Origin: Saprospiraceae bacterium
GTDB lineage: Bacteria; Bacteroidota; Bacteroidia; Chitinophagales; Saprospiraceae
Length of the DNA stretch: 5,119 nucleotides
Direction: 5' to 3'
Assembly (NCBI GenBank): GCA_013042795.1
Contig: JABDPK010000139.1
Span: forward strand, 1 to 5,119
This document shows positions 5,077-5,119 of the stretch, piece after piece (within the stretch, counting starts at the first letter, position 1; each line of letters begins with the position of its first letter). A program made the translations under genes and the position numbers. Under the pieces are notes generated by a model. That model made no database searches. It was not told the DNA's origin and saw nothing but the letters and a program-made list of their open reading frames with translations.

Positions 5077-5094
5077 TAGGTTTGTATTTACAAA
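5077..5094 (+). promoter_or_regulatory. TAnnTTTG box overlapping a 14-base palindrome
   Basis: TAGGTTTG at 5077-5084 is a full match to the Bacteroidota -7 consensus, but no TTG is found at the -33 distance. It overlaps TTTGTA-TT-TACAAA at 5081-5094, a perfect palindrome with 6-base arms. The pair lies just before a possible start codon at 5097. This may be the promoter and operator of the next gene, though the implied leader would be only a few bases long. Confidence 0.3.
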
Positions 5095-5096
5095 TC

Positions 5097-5119
5097 ATGA
5101 AGGTTCTAAATCATCATAA
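5097..5119 (+). CDS. possible start of a further gene, cut by the window edge
   Basis: An ATG at 5097 opens a frame of seven codons (MKVLNHH) that runs off the end of the window without a stop. It follows a promoter-like box and a palindrome, which makes a real start plausible, but nothing about the product can be read from seven residues. It could be a chance ATG in an intergenic region. Confidence 0.25.

Noticed and set aside
1..5119. CRISPR arrays, tRNA or rRNA genes, insertion sequences, attachment sites
   Set aside because: No regularly spaced repeats, no RNA-gene hallmarks, no transposase and no flanking terminal repeats were seen.

Overview
The window is AT-rich and gene-dense. Every supported gene is on the + strand. 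It looks like chromosomal DNA from the phylum Bacteroidota: starts are preceded by A/T-rich leaders without clear Shine-Dalgarno sequences, promoter-like boxes resemble the Bacteroidota -7 consensus TAnnTTTG, and the proteins read like that phylum's versions of their families. I would not assign a genus.

Left part (1-2116): four closely spaced genes of general or unknown function. They are an alpha/beta hydrolase missing its first residues at the window edge, a DUF3052 protein, a small P-loop kinase-like protein and a DinB-fold metalloprotein. They look like an ordinary neighbourhood with no evident functional tie to the genes that follow.

Right part (2117-5013): an ArsR-controlled metalloid/thiol cluster. 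A 130-base intergenic region carries a promoter and an operator. Next come an ArsR/SmtB repressor, a compact terminator overlapping its stop codon, and a second copy of the operator. Four tightly packed genes follow: a 78-residue cytoplasmic CxxC thioredoxin-like protein (TM0996 type), an ArsP/DUF318-type membrane permease, a thioredoxin-like CxxC lipoprotein (ArsF-family by recollection) and a six-helix CcdA/DsbD-like membrane protein (ArsG-family by recollection). The last two overlap by one base.

The repressor probably senses trivalent arsenic or organoarsenicals and controls both its own gene and the four-gene operon. The permease would export the toxic species. The three redox-type proteins hold paired cysteines in the cytoplasm, in the membrane and outside the inner membrane, which suggests a thiol-electron relay. 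This is an alternative to the current naming of the last two as a nitroreductase subunit and an efflux permease.

The last 106 bases (5014-5119) hold a weak inverted repeat, a promoter-like box overlapping a palindrome, and possibly the first codons of another gene.
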